DNA of 64,000 bases from Butyricimonas faecihominis (GTDB taxonomy: Bacteria; Bacteroidota; Bacteroidia; Bacteroidales; Marinifilaceae). The position numbers and the translations under genes are program-made. The notes under the pieces are model-generated. The model had not been told where the DNA came from and did not search any database. It saw nothing but the letters and a program-made list of their open reading frames with translations. The number at the start of each line of letters is the position of its first letter. Within the stretch, counting starts at the first letter, position 1. This document shows, piece by piece, positions 33,738 to 41,528 of the stretch. Location of the stretch: positions 124,001 to 188,000 of the forward strand of contig NZ_AP028155.1 in the NCBI RefSeq assembly GCF_033096445.1, written 5' to 3'.

Positions 33738-35006
33738 TATTTATATTTAATTGATAATGTTAATGTATTCTTTACCTGTTATTTATAAATTGTACTTGGA
33801 ATAATAATGTCCTTGTCTAGTAATGATTATATCATGGAGTGGCAATGTTGAATAATCCTGTTGCCAACCTCAAGGATAAGTTTCATGAACCTCCCTCTTC
33901 TCTTGATCATCATCTCCCACAAGCTCAAAAAATCCGGAAGGGGAAATGAATCAAGAAAGTATCTATCTCTAGTATGTAAATGAATATCTGTCCATCAACC
34001 AATAAATTAACTAAACATCAATTAATAAAGAGATAGAAGGAAACAATCTATATCATGTGAATCAACCACCTCTTGATCGTTAAACCTCCATCATCCTTAA
34101 CCATCTAAAACTTGGATGGGATCAAGACAAGCACCTGAAATGAAATATATCTAATCAAGATATTATATACTGTTTCTCCATCCAGTGAATATTGAATAGA
34201 AATCTATTTAATAACCATACCTTCATTATATTCTCTAGATCATCATTCTCTTCATTTCCTTTCAAAACTCTTTATATACGGGGTATAAATAATTAATTCC
34301 TGTACCATCCCGGATTTTTAGAGTGATATAAAATTGCTTGTTATAATAAAGGTATATTTAAAAATTTCAACCGGAATCGAGGTGGAAATGATTATTTATA
34401 TAGAGATAATAAACAGGTATTCTTTTTAAATAGAATATTTCTTTTTCACTTTTTTGCTTGATGTCCATTTTATTGGTGTTTTCTTTATTGATGCTAGATT
34501 GTTCATTTATCATGTTATATTATTTTTAGATTGACTGATTTCTAGATTGATTGATGTATGTTATCTTTTTATCCAGTTTATATCATTGTTTTGATTGATA
34601 ATATCCCGTTTAACAGGGGGAGGATTTATATATGATGTGTTTCTCCCCTCCAATTTTAAATATTGATTTCCAGGGGGTGTTATTTAAACATGGATAATTT
34701 ACATGGCTTTTCCAATAGAGTGCCATGGATTGAATATTCAAGGTGTGAGAAAGTGATTATTTCACCTTTCCTTGTTTTTATCTCCAGGGAGAAATGAAGT
34801 CGAGCTTGATTCAATTTCATGATATAAAGATAAGAAAATCCGGCACGGGAAACTATGAAAATATCATCATGTTTGAATATTAATCTATTGATATATATAT
34901 GTTTATATTCTGTTTCTCATTTTTTGCATGGATAAAGTATAGCCATAAAACAAGCCTTGGGCTGTTTTTACATGCTGGTTAAAAACTATTGATGACAGGG
35001 GATGAA
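33738..35006. other. 1.3-kb non-coding region between the helicase-like genes
   Basis: No frame longer than about 60 codons that I trust. It holds short inverted repeats: GGGGGAG/CTCCCC near 34616-34648, CATGGC/GCCATG near 34700-34725 and TATA-rich tracts at 34270 and 34885. One 48-codon frame on the reverse strand is listed separately. A long A+T-rich region beside helicase-like genes is where a replication origin of the element would be expected. Confidence 0.4.
34367..34513 (-). CDS. Possible 48-residue basic peptide
   Basis: MINEQSSINKENTNKMDIKQ leads into a Lys-rich helix and YYLYINNHFHLDSG. It has an ATG and element-like codon use, but no recognisable relative and no clear ribosome binding site. 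Weak support. Confidence 0.25.
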   Translation of the reverse strand: MINEQSSINKENTNKMDIKQKSEKEIFYLKRIPVYYLYINNHFHLDSG

Positions 35007-35050
35007 GGACAATAATTGTTTATTTATATATGATAGATCCAGTTTTGTCC
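35007..35050. repeat. 45-bp palindromic repeat, copy R5
   Basis: Begins GGACAATAATTG and ends CAGTTTTGTCC with a TTTATATATGATAGATC core, 44 bp long. It lies 17 bp beyond the stop of the second helicase-like gene, the same relative place as R4 to the first. Confidence 0.65.
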
Positions 35051-35067
35051 TTTTATATAGAATCTCT

Positions 35068-36915
35068 TCATGAAGCGATGAATTGTCTACCAACCTCAAG
35101 CAATATCCCGGTGTTAGTTTCTTTAAATTCTGGCCGGGGGTTATTCCCGGAAAGGGAGTATCTAGCATTCAATAGTAAATATCCTTTCTCTCCTTGCTTG
35201 TTCACTGTTCTCCTTTTAGAGGTTTCAAAGAAGCGGGAAATATCAGTGGCTTTAGCCTCCCTTTCCAGTTGGGCAATCTTGTATATATTATTCAATTCCT
35301 GTTTTATATATGATTCAGTGTATAACCTGTTTTCATGAAAGGTGTTCAAAACAAGATCAATGACAGGAAGCCGGGTTATCCCTCTATTGAACCTCTCCTT
35401 GATGATCTCTCTGGATAAGGTTTGTCGATCAAACCTCACCTCTTCAATAAATTCCCTAGTTAGGAGCTGGCAGGCCTCTAGTAACAGGGGATCTTCTTTT
35501 TTTAGAGAGTTGAAAATCATCTTTTGCTGCTGGTTTACAAGTGGTTCATTCAATTTGAAGTAATAGAATTCTTCCATGAATTTCATGTTCTTCATGAATT
35601 TGTTATATGTCCTTTTACCCAATCTCATCTCTTTATTCCCGTGATATTCTTCTGCAAAAGTGAGATTGAAGTAATCATTGCATTGCAGGTACGCTTCCCT
35701 CAATGTTTCCGGGGTCTGGTATATCCCCACCACCTCTTCATGATTTAACCTGTTATGAATCCTGTAACGGTTCAACTCCCCGTTTGGCATTATATATTCA
35801 TGGATGGGAAGATGCTCTAGAAATTCTTGCAATGGACTTTGGAAAGAGTGGGGGAGTAACTCTTTATATCCCTTCACCAGCTTGTACGCATTATATTCTT
35901 CCATTATTTTTTGCAGGATTAATTCTTTAGATTCCGGTACAGCTTCTGGAGTGGTCAAGGCCAAGTGAGTGGTGGAAGCCACACCATTTCTGAACCTCCC
36001 TATAATTTGCCAAGTATCATCAAGGGGGGAGATCACAGAATTTCTGGCAACGCTATAATCGGAGAATATGATCACTTCTGGCTTGTAATCCAGTTCTATA
36101 TCTAAGGCAGAGAAAAACCTGCTTGTAAGGAAATTATATTTATTGAAATTCCCTATCTGGTGATGGAATTGATGGTAACCATTCCTGTAGAGTTTATTCT
36201 TGTTATGCTCATCACCACTACAATAGATATTACTCTCCTCTTTAATCTCCAGCTTCTCCACCAGTTGCAAGCTGGTATCAATTGAATTTAAAAAGATGAA
36301 GTATTGTCTTGAAGTGTTTCTGGATAATATATCCTTCAATGTCTGGATGGTGTTGTTGGTGCTGATCACTGTTATATCTTTTTTGTATCTCTTCTCCAGT
36401 TTAATATCACAGGTGTATAGCCCCTCCTGTTTAAACAGCTCAACATCTTCCTTGGAGAAAGGGGAGGCAGATATTAGCGATCTCTCCTTGCACTTGAAGA
36501 AGTCTTCCAGTATGGCGGTGATAGCCACCCTAAAACGGGCATCATTGATTATCTTGTGAGATTCATCAAACAGCATGAAGTAAGAATGTAAATCTTCTCC
36601 AGTGGCATTGAAGGCTTCTCTTAACTTGTGAAATGATTCCGGGGTGGTCATGAATTTTTTATATCCAACCGTTGTCTTCAAGTAGTCTTTAATCTCTTTT
36701 ACCTTAACCCCGTTTTTGACAGGGAAAAATTTCCCTTGCATGGATATTTCTTTCCCCTCGATAACTGGCAGGTTGGGTTCAATGATGATGGAGTTTCTGG
36801 GGGAATTAATTTCACAGGTGGTAGCCCCGCAGTTGGGTCTTGCCTTGTTAATGATGCAATTGACTGGTATGGCGGTGATATAACCTTCCTTGTTAAATTG
36901 TAATTTAGCTTTCAT
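35068..36915 (-). CDS. SF2-helicase-like protein with degenerate P-loop (copy 2)
   Basis: 615 residues, a diverged paralog of the protein at 31839. Shared order: INKARPNCGATTC (residues 22-34) in the P-loop place, LFDESHKI as Walker B (DESH), SLISASPF as motif III, WQIIGRFRNG as motif VI, and REAKATDISRFFE near the C-terminus. The first P-loop glycine and the lysine are both missing (A-RPNC-G-A-T). It may no longer hydrolyse ATP, or may have its own nucleotide mode. A heterodimer with copy 1, one active and one structural, is an attractive but untested idea. Confidence 0.72.
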   Translation of the reverse strand: MKAKLQFNKEGYITAIPVNCIINKARPNCGATTCEINSPRNSIIIEPNLPVIEGKEISMQGKFFPVKNGVKVKEIKDYLKTTVGYKKFMTTPESFHKLREAFNATGEDLHSYFMLFDESHKIINDARFRVAITAILEDFFKCKERSLISASPFSKEDVELFKQEGLYTCDIKLEKRYKKDITVISTNNTIQTLKDILSRNTSRQYFIFLNSIDTSLQLVEKLEIKEESNIYCSGDEHNKNKLYRNGYHQFHHQIGNFNKYNFLTSRFFSALDIELDYKPEVIIFSDYSVARNSVISPLDDTWQIIGRFRNGVASTTHLALTTPEAVPESKELILQKIMEEYNAYKLVKGYKELLPHSFQSPLQEFLEHLPIHEYIMPNGELNRYRIHNRLNHEEVVGIYQTPETLREAYLQCNDYFNLTFAEEYHGNKEMRLGKRTYNKFMKNMKFMEEFYYFKLNEPLVNQQQKMIFNSLKKEDPLLLEACQLLTREFIEEVRFDRQTLSREIIKERFNRGITRLPVIDLVLNTFHENRLYTESYIKQELNNIYKIAQLEREAKATDISRFFETSKRRTVNKQGEKGYLLLNARYSLSGNNPRPEFKETNTGILLEVGRQFIAS

Positions 36916-36933
36916 GTGAATTAGATATTTGAC

Positions 36934-36957
36934 AGGAGAGGGGATTCCCCCCCTCCT
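36934..36957. promoter_or_regulatory. G+C-rich hairpin before helicase copy 2
   Basis: AGGAGAGGGG and CCCCCCCTCCT fold into a 9-bp stem with a small bulge around ATT, in the 55-bp gap between the acidic-protein gene and helicase copy 2. With no T-run it may tune expression between the two genes. Confidence 0.45.
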
Positions 36958-36970
36958 AGAGGTTAAACAT

Positions 36971-37636
36971 TTACTTGCTCAAAAGTTGGGAAAGTAGGTA
37001 TTTAGTTTCACCTTCTTCTTTTAGATTGAAGGTCAACACCCCGAACTGGCTTTTATAGGATAAGTAGACATTCTGCTTGTTCCCGTAGTAAATTGTGAAA
37101 TCACATTTCTTGCTCCCCAAAGACTTGAGGTACATTATTTCCCAGTCTTCTTCCATCCCGTCAAAGTCGCTGTTATTGAAGTCAACTTCATCATCAAGAA
37201 CCCCCTCTTGAATGTACCTCAATAAACTCAAGAAGCTTTCACTGTTAGCCTTTAATGGCAACTTTATTGTTTCTGCTTCTCCAATCCCTATCCAAAATAG
37301 GCTATTCTCCCCGGCATCCTTGGCTGTAGTTATTCTCAGCACTGGTTTGTATGCGCAATGTCTTTTCAATTGCTCGTATTTTTTGGAGTAATTAATATTG
37401 TAAAAAGGTTTGATCTCAATTTTGGTCATCCTAGCAATAGCCTCTTTGATTCTATCCATACCAGTTACAGGTGCAGGAGACTGCTCTGCTGTTGTTTCTT
37501 CAACCTGCTCTTGAGCTACTTCCTCTTTTTTATCTGGATTTTCCATAACCTCTTCTTTAGTTTCAACTTTAGCCACTTGTTCTGCACGCTCTACTATTTG
37601 TTCTGCACCAATCTCTTCTTGAATCTTTTCGTTCAT
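36971..37636 (-). CDS. Acidic linker-bearing protein of unknown function
   Basis: I start at 37636 (MNEKIQEEIGAEQIVERAEQ), preceded by the A-rich leader typical of this element; the open frame to 37819 has a different, non-protein-like character. The 221 residues comprise an acidic repetitive region (about 1-60, EEVMENPDKKEEVAQ) and a globular C-terminal domain with RMTKIEIKPFYNINYSKKYE, LFWIGIGEAETIKLPL and VYLSYKSQFGVLTFNL. It lies 55 bp upstream of helicase copy 2 in the same direction and may bind it or single-stranded DNA; this is inferred from position only. Confidence 0.55.
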   Translation of the reverse strand: MNEKIQEEIGAEQIVERAEQVAKVETKEEVMENPDKKEEVAQEQVEETTAEQSPAPVTGMDRIKEAIARMTKIEIKPFYNINYSKKYEQLKRHCAYKPVLRITTAKDAGENSLFWIGIGEAETIKLPLKANSESFLSLLRYIQEGVLDDEVDFNNSDFDGMEEDWEIMYLKSLGSKKCDFTIYYGNKQNVYLSYKSQFGVLTFNLKEEGETKYLLSQLLSK

Positions 37637-37975
37637 AATTTTTATATTAAAAAAATTTAACTTAAAACCCCATTCCGAATAATTGGCCATTTCATCCTTT
37701 CTGGGGGTGACGAGTTTCGGGGGTGAAGTTTCCAAACTCTCCATTTTTTCTTTTACCTTGGAGTGTCCCACCTTGTGAGACTGGAATCCTCTCAACCTTA
37801 CATTCATCATTTTGTTCAATAGCTAAAGAACACCGTAACCAACTTTATGATGTTGATTACAATGCAAAGGTATGGCAATGGATTTTGGCAGGAAAAAATG
37901 TAATTCCAGAAGATAAGGGTGAATTTTCTATGTGATAAGAACCAGAGAGTTAAGGGTGTTTCATGGCATAAATTT

Positions 37976-39085
37976 TTACCAGTACTTGGGATTCCATATC
38001 TCCATTAATGTCTTCCCTTCTTCTTCATTAGATTCTGGTTGAATAGAGGCTTTCTCAAAAAATTCTTGTTTCTTGCTTTTATATGCCCCTCTTTCTTTCT
38101 CTCTCTCTAGATTGTACTTGATGTTAGTGCGAATGTTGTTGACCCAAGTGGAGAGAATCTTGCTCCTTTTCTTCTCTTCTTTTTTAATATTAAATTCATC
38201 ATCATCCGGGACTATGGTAAGGAATCCCAGAACCTCCAAAAATTTGGTGATGAAGGTGCAGATTTTATCAGTTGTTTTCATTTCTGGGTCATGGTAGGGT
38301 GTTTCATCCTGCAAGAAGTGGTACAACTGGGTTACAATCCTGTGGAAGTCATGATCTGGTTTCGCTCCCACTCTATTTTTATATTCCTTCAATTCAAACT
38401 CCACCTCTTTAATATCATCTTCTTTTAAATACTGGCAAAGGTATTCTGTGAGATGGGTGAGAAACCAGTTATTCATGTTGTTCAATGTCAGGGAATGTTT
38501 TCCATAAGAAAGTGTTATATTTTTATATGGATCAGACCATGCCCCTTCCATTCTATATTTTGGAGAGTCTTTGTACTCTTGTTGATCGGAAGAGAAGTTT
38601 TTATGATTATCATGCAGGAATTTATATAGTGCCAGCATATCTGGTCTCACAAATTCATAGAAAATCCTGTAATTGTAGTCCCAGCATTCTGAATAATCTG
38701 GTTCAATGATAGATTCACTGTAAACGTAAAACATTATCCACAGGATGATCTTCTGTTTCTCATCCTTGATTAAATTGGATTCATCATCAAAAAATTCCTG
38801 TATCTTTTTAGCCAGTGATTCTGGGTAGACAATAGTGATTGGATGGTTCTCTTCAATGAAAAATTTCTTTGGATTGAAACGTGAATGATGCATTCCTTTT
38901 TCATCAACGGTGGTTTCTGTGGCTTGATTGTTATATAGTTTCTTGTTGCACCAGTCCAGCATACCATTTATTTCAAAGAGAGTGAATGAAAAATGTTCTT
39001 GCATTACTGGGAGTATCTCTTTTAAATCCCCACCGTTAAATTGATAGCCTAGATATTGCTCATCTTTTTGATCCACGCTTTCCAT
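37976..39085 (-). CDS. Hypothetical protein (369 residues) next to the integrase
   Basis: Start placed at 39085 (MESVDQKDEQYLGYQFNGGD) because a -7 box lies at 39101-39108, downstream of the earlier in-frame ATG at 39163. The protein is mostly helical and rich in Glu, Lys, Tyr and Trp (MFYVYSESIIEPDYSECWD, FHRIVTQLYHFLQDE), with a basic stretch (KKEEKKRSKILSTWVNNIR) near residue 310. No family recognised. Its size and place behind the integrase suggest a core element function such as replication initiation or regulation. Confidence 0.6.
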   Translation of the reverse strand: MESVDQKDEQYLGYQFNGGDLKEILPVMQEHFSFTLFEINGMLDWCNKKLYNNQATETTVDEKGMHHSRFNPKKFFIEENHPITIVYPESLAKKIQEFFDDESNLIKDEKQKIILWIMFYVYSESIIEPDYSECWDYNYRIFYEFVRPDMLALYKFLHDNHKNFSSDQQEYKDSPKYRMEGAWSDPYKNITLSYGKHSLTLNNMNNWFLTHLTEYLCQYLKEDDIKEVEFELKEYKNRVGAKPDHDFHRIVTQLYHFLQDETPYHDPEMKTTDKICTFITKFLEVLGFLTIVPDDDEFNIKKEEKKRSKILSTWVNNIRTNIKYNLEREKERGAYKSKKQEFFEKASIQPESNEEEGKTLMEIWNPKYW

Positions 39086-39100
39086 GATGCTTTTTGTTTT

Positions 39101-39108
39101 CAAAGATA
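39101..39108 (-). promoter_or_regulatory. -7 box upstream of the 369-residue gene
   Basis: TATCTTTG on the reverse strand fits TAnnTTTG. No good -33 TTTG is found at 19-21 bp. It separates the gene from the integrase, whose terminator ends at 39142. Confidence 0.5.
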
Positions 39109-39141
39109 GGGACAGAATTTGATTAATTATATAAGAAAAGA

Positions 39142-39180
39142 GAAAAAAAAGTCCTGAATCCAAGCTGGAAACAGGACTTT
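39142..39180 (-). terminator. Rho-independent terminator of the integrase gene
   Basis: On the reverse strand AAAGTCCTG and CAGGACTTT form a perfect 9-bp stem with a 15-base loop, followed by TTTTTCTC within an eight-T tract, 5 bp after the integrase stop. Confidence 0.88.
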
Positions 39181-39184
39181 GTGA

Positions 39185-40402
39185 CTATAAAAGGTTTTGC
39201 ATTGCTGCATCAATCTGGGTGTTCTCAAAGCTATCCAAATAAATTTGAGTTGTTTTTAAATCTGTATGCCCCAACGCCTCGCTAATCAAGGCTACATTAA
39301 CTCCAGATTTCTTTAAAACACTTGCAAATGAATGTCTCGCAACATAGGTTGTCACTTTTGATTCAATTCCAAGTTCAGAGGCTAGTTCTTTCAGTTCTTT
39401 ATTAATTTGTGCCAACACTTTATGCCTCCTGTTCTGCTTTTGTAGTTCAGTTTTATGAATATTAGCATTCAAGATGGGGAAGAGATAAATCGCATTCTTT
39501 TGGTGTGAGGAATATCTTTTTATAATCTCCCTAGCTTGATCACACAATTGGAGGTTTATATCTCCATGTGTTTTCTGGCGGGTATATAAAAGCCTTCCTC
39601 TCTGGATATTTTTCATCGTTAGATTAGATATATCAACAAAAGGAATCCCACCGCATAAGTAGGAGAATGTGAATATATCTTTTGCAAGTTTCCGCAAAGG
39701 GGTATCCTTATTAGATTCTGTTGTGATAATTTGTTTCACATCATCCTTGGATATGGCTCTCTTCCTTGTTTTTGTTTTAAATTTTCCGATCTTGAAATCA
39801 TCAAAAGGATAATCATTTTTACTTGCAGCCTTCTCCTCAATAGCTTTATTATATGCACTCCTGAGAGTTCTGAATTGCAAGCTGATTGTTGTCTCTTTAT
39901 TACCTTTATTCCTTTGCCATTTTTCATAAGCCTGTAACCAATTTTTATCAATATCACTGAAATAGAAATTAAGCTCACTTTGAGTGAAAGCTTTTAAAGA
40001 GTTGAATGATGTTTTGTAAATAAGTCGATTGCCAACTTTATTGTTTTCTTCAAACTCCTTGATCAGTTGTTGATAAAACTCCTTCACAGTTTTTAGTTGA
40101 AACTTCTTTTGCTTGTTTTCTACCAATGATGCCGCAGTATATTGTTTTTGTGTTGCAGCTAGTTCTAAAATCTGTTGCTGGTATTCTGTTTCTTTCGCTA
40201 AAATGAGCTTGTTAATTAAATCTCTATCTGGACAATTGGGTTTTGGTTTGTTCTTTTGAAAGTCCCAGTGTTGGGGATGTACTGCTATTCCTAAACTATG
40301 ATATTTCCTTTTACCATCTTTGGTAATTCTAAGCATTAATGGATGTTTGTTGTCTTTTAATGTTTTCTGTTTATAACAGATGATGCTAACTATTGCATTC
40401 AT
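39185..40402 (-). CDS. Tyrosine recombinase / integrase of the element
   Basis: 405 residues from the second in-frame ATG (40402); 40408 is equally possible. An N-terminal arm-binding domain (RITKDGKRKYHSLGIAVHPQ) and a SAM-like core-binding domain (about 105-195) precede the catalytic domain. There YVARHSF gives the HxxR-type Arg, GHTDLKTTQIYLDSF gives the second His and the Tyr nucleophile (about 388), and RQKTHGD the Lys. The first catalytic Arg is absent: the region reads YLCGGIPFVDI, as in the CTnDOT-type integrases of Bacteroidota. It faces away from the adjacent right attachment repeat and has its own terminator. Confidence 0.93.
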   Translation of the reverse strand: MNAIVSIICYKQKTLKDNKHPLMLRITKDGKRKYHSLGIAVHPQHWDFQKNKPKPNCPDRDLINKLILAKETEYQQQILELAATQKQYTAASLVENKQKKFQLKTVKEFYQQLIKEFEENNKVGNRLIYKTSFNSLKAFTQSELNFYFSDIDKNWLQAYEKWQRNKGNKETTISLQFRTLRSAYNKAIEEKAASKNDYPFDDFKIGKFKTKTRKRAISKDDVKQIITTESNKDTPLRKLAKDIFTFSYLCGGIPFVDISNLTMKNIQRGRLLYTRQKTHGDINLQLCDQAREIIKRYSSHQKNAIYLFPILNANIHKTELQKQNRRHKVLAQINKELKELASELGIESKVTTYVARHSFASVLKKSGVNVALISEALGHTDLKTTQIYLDSFENTQIDAAMQNLL

Positions 40403-40423
40403 AGGCATTTAGTTTGCATTTCT

Positions 40424-40451
40424 GGTTTACATCTTGGTTTACATGAGGGGG
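40424..40451. repeat. GGTTTAC pair at the right end of the element
   Basis: GGTTTACATCTTGGTTTACA followed by TGAGGGGG matches the unit at 21159 in its first 20 bases. It lies between the integrase start and tRNA-Gly, where arm-type sites are expected. Confidence 0.55.
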
Positions 40452-40466
40452 TAAAAACCATGAAAA

Positions 40467-40497
40467 TGGCCTGAAATGAAAAAAGCACCTACAATCG
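40467..40497 (-). terminator. tRNA-Gly terminator, right copy
   Basis: Same 11-bp stem and T-run as the left copy; on this side it also separates the tRNA operon from the element. Confidence 0.85.
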
Positions 40498-40515
40498 TAA
40501 GTGCTTTAAAATGAG

Positions 40516-40588
40516 AGCGGAAAACGGGACTCAAACCCGCGACCCCCAGCTTGGAAGGCTAGTGCTCTATCGACTGAGCTATTTCCGC
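40516..40588 (-). tRNA. tRNA-Gly (anticodon TCC), right copy
   Basis: Identical 73-nt cloverleaf to the left copy. It is 7 bp downstream of tRNA-Tyr on the same strand, so this is the copy with the native promoter and operon context. Confidence 0.96.
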
Positions 40589-40595
40589 GAATAAG

Positions 40596-40677
40596 TGGGG
40601 AGAGCAGGATTCGAACCTACGAAGACGATGTCAGCTGAGTTACAGTCAGCCCCAGTTGGCCACTTTGGTATCTCCCC
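40596..40677 (-). tRNA. tRNA-Tyr (anticodon GTA)
   Basis: 82 nt, class II tRNA with a long variable arm. Acceptor GGGGAGA pairs with TCTCCCC, the anticodon loop is CTGTAAC and the T-loop TTCGAAT. First gene of the Tyr-Gly tRNA operon. Confidence 0.96.
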
Positions 40678-40905
40678 TTTGTTCAAAGAACAATTATTTC
40701 GGGTGCAAATATACAGCTTTTTGGTTTTGGCGCAATAGTTTTTGGTGATTTTTTGCGTGTCGATATTTAATTTCTTTAATAATGTAAAGGAGTTCAGAGG
40801 GTTGTTTAGCGGAGTTTATGGCGTAAATAGTATTCTTACGTTTGATAATTGTATGTATGGATGAAATAATAACTACATTTGTAATGTGTTATAAATATTA
40901 TAATT

Positions 40906-41481
40906 ATGCAAGATTTAATAAACGGACGCTGCGGTTGGTGCGGAACGGACGAACTATATGTAAAATACCATGATCAAGAGTGGGGAAAATTAGTGACCGA
41001 CGATAAGAAATTATTCGAGTTTCTAGTGTTGGAGAGTGCTCAAGCCGGATTGAGTTGGATAACTATTCTTAGGAAACGGGAGGGGTACCGCAAAGCCTTT
41101 TGTGATTTTGATGTCGAGCGGGTAGCACGAATGACGGATGAAGATGTTGAACGATTGATGCAGTTTGATGGTATCGTGAAAAATCGTCTAAAAATCAAAT
41201 CAACAGTTACTAATGCAAGACTATTTATTGATATTCAAAAGGAATTCGGTAGTTTTTATGACTACACGCTGTCGTTTTTTCCCAACAGGAAACCGATTGT
41301 CAATATTGTTCGGTCTTTAAGCGAAATTCCGGCATCTTCTCCTGAATCTGATGCCATGAGTAAGGACATGAAAAAGCGGGGTTTTAAATTCTTCGGAACC
41401 ACGATTTGCTACGCCCATTTGCAGGCTGCGGGGTTCATTAACGATCATTTGGCAGATTGTATTTGTCGGAGGGATAAATAA
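40906..41481 (+). CDS. tag: DNA-3-methyladenine glycosylase I
   Basis: 191 residues. RCGWCGTDELYVKYHDQEWG gives the N-terminal zinc Cys, and ESAQAGLSWITILRKREGYR is the family signature around the base-binding pocket. The C-terminal His and Cys ligands (CYAHLQAAG, DCICRRDK) complete the zinc site. It excises 3-methyladenine from alkylated DNA. A -7 box TACATTTG is at 40874-40881. It is monocistronic, with a shared terminator at 41505. Confidence 0.95.
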   Translation: MQDLINGRCGWCGTDELYVKYHDQEWGKLVTDDKKLFEFLVLESAQAGLSWITILRKREGYRKAFCDFDVERVARMTDEDVERLMQFDGIVKNRLKIKSTVTNARLFIDIQKEFGSFYDYTLSFFPNRKPIVNIVRSLSEIPASSPESDAMSKDMKKRGFKFFGTTICYAHLQAAGFINDHLADCICRRDK

Positions 41482-41504
41482 TATTTTTTAAAGAGGGGAA
41501 AAAG

Positions 41505-41526
41505 AAAACCGCCCGAAGGCGGTTTT
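41505..41526. terminator. Bidirectional terminator between tag and the nitroreductase-like gene
   Basis: AAAACCGCC and GGCGGTTTT form a perfect 9-bp stem around CGAA, with A- and T-rich edges on both sides, between convergent genes. Confidence 0.88.
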
Positions 41527-41528
41527 AA

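Larger units (their letters stand above)
21204..40588. mobile_element. Integrated element at tRNA-Gly (about 19 kb), phage-satellite-like
   Basis: The element is bounded by 150-bp perfect direct repeats that each contain tRNA-Gly(TCC). A tyrosine integrase lies against the right repeat. The interior is visibly more A+T-rich than the flanks. Gene content: integrase, RadC-like protein, two SF2-helicase-like paralogs, several lipoproteins and small membrane proteins, many genes of 30-130 codons, and remnants resembling crAss-like phage virion proteins. I find no relaxase, coupling protein, type IV secretion gene, terminase, portal or major capsid gene. It is therefore unlikely to be self-transmissible. 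A phage satellite or a degraded phage/plasmid is the best reading. Confidence 0.85.
40439..40588. repeat. Right attachment repeat (150 bp, identical to 21204-21353)
   Basis: Perfect copy of the left repeat: tRNA-Gly, its terminator and about 25 bp beyond. It ends exactly at the first base of tRNA-Gly. Beyond it lies tRNA-Tyr, so this side keeps the original chromosomal tRNA operon. Confidence 0.9.

Noticed and set aside
37640-37819. 61-codon extension of the acidic protein at 36971
   Set aside because: Composition changes sharply, and the ATG at 37636 has the leader typical of this element.
21204-40588. Integrative conjugative element
   Set aside because: No relaxase, coupling ATPase or secretion gene is recognisable in the 19 kb.
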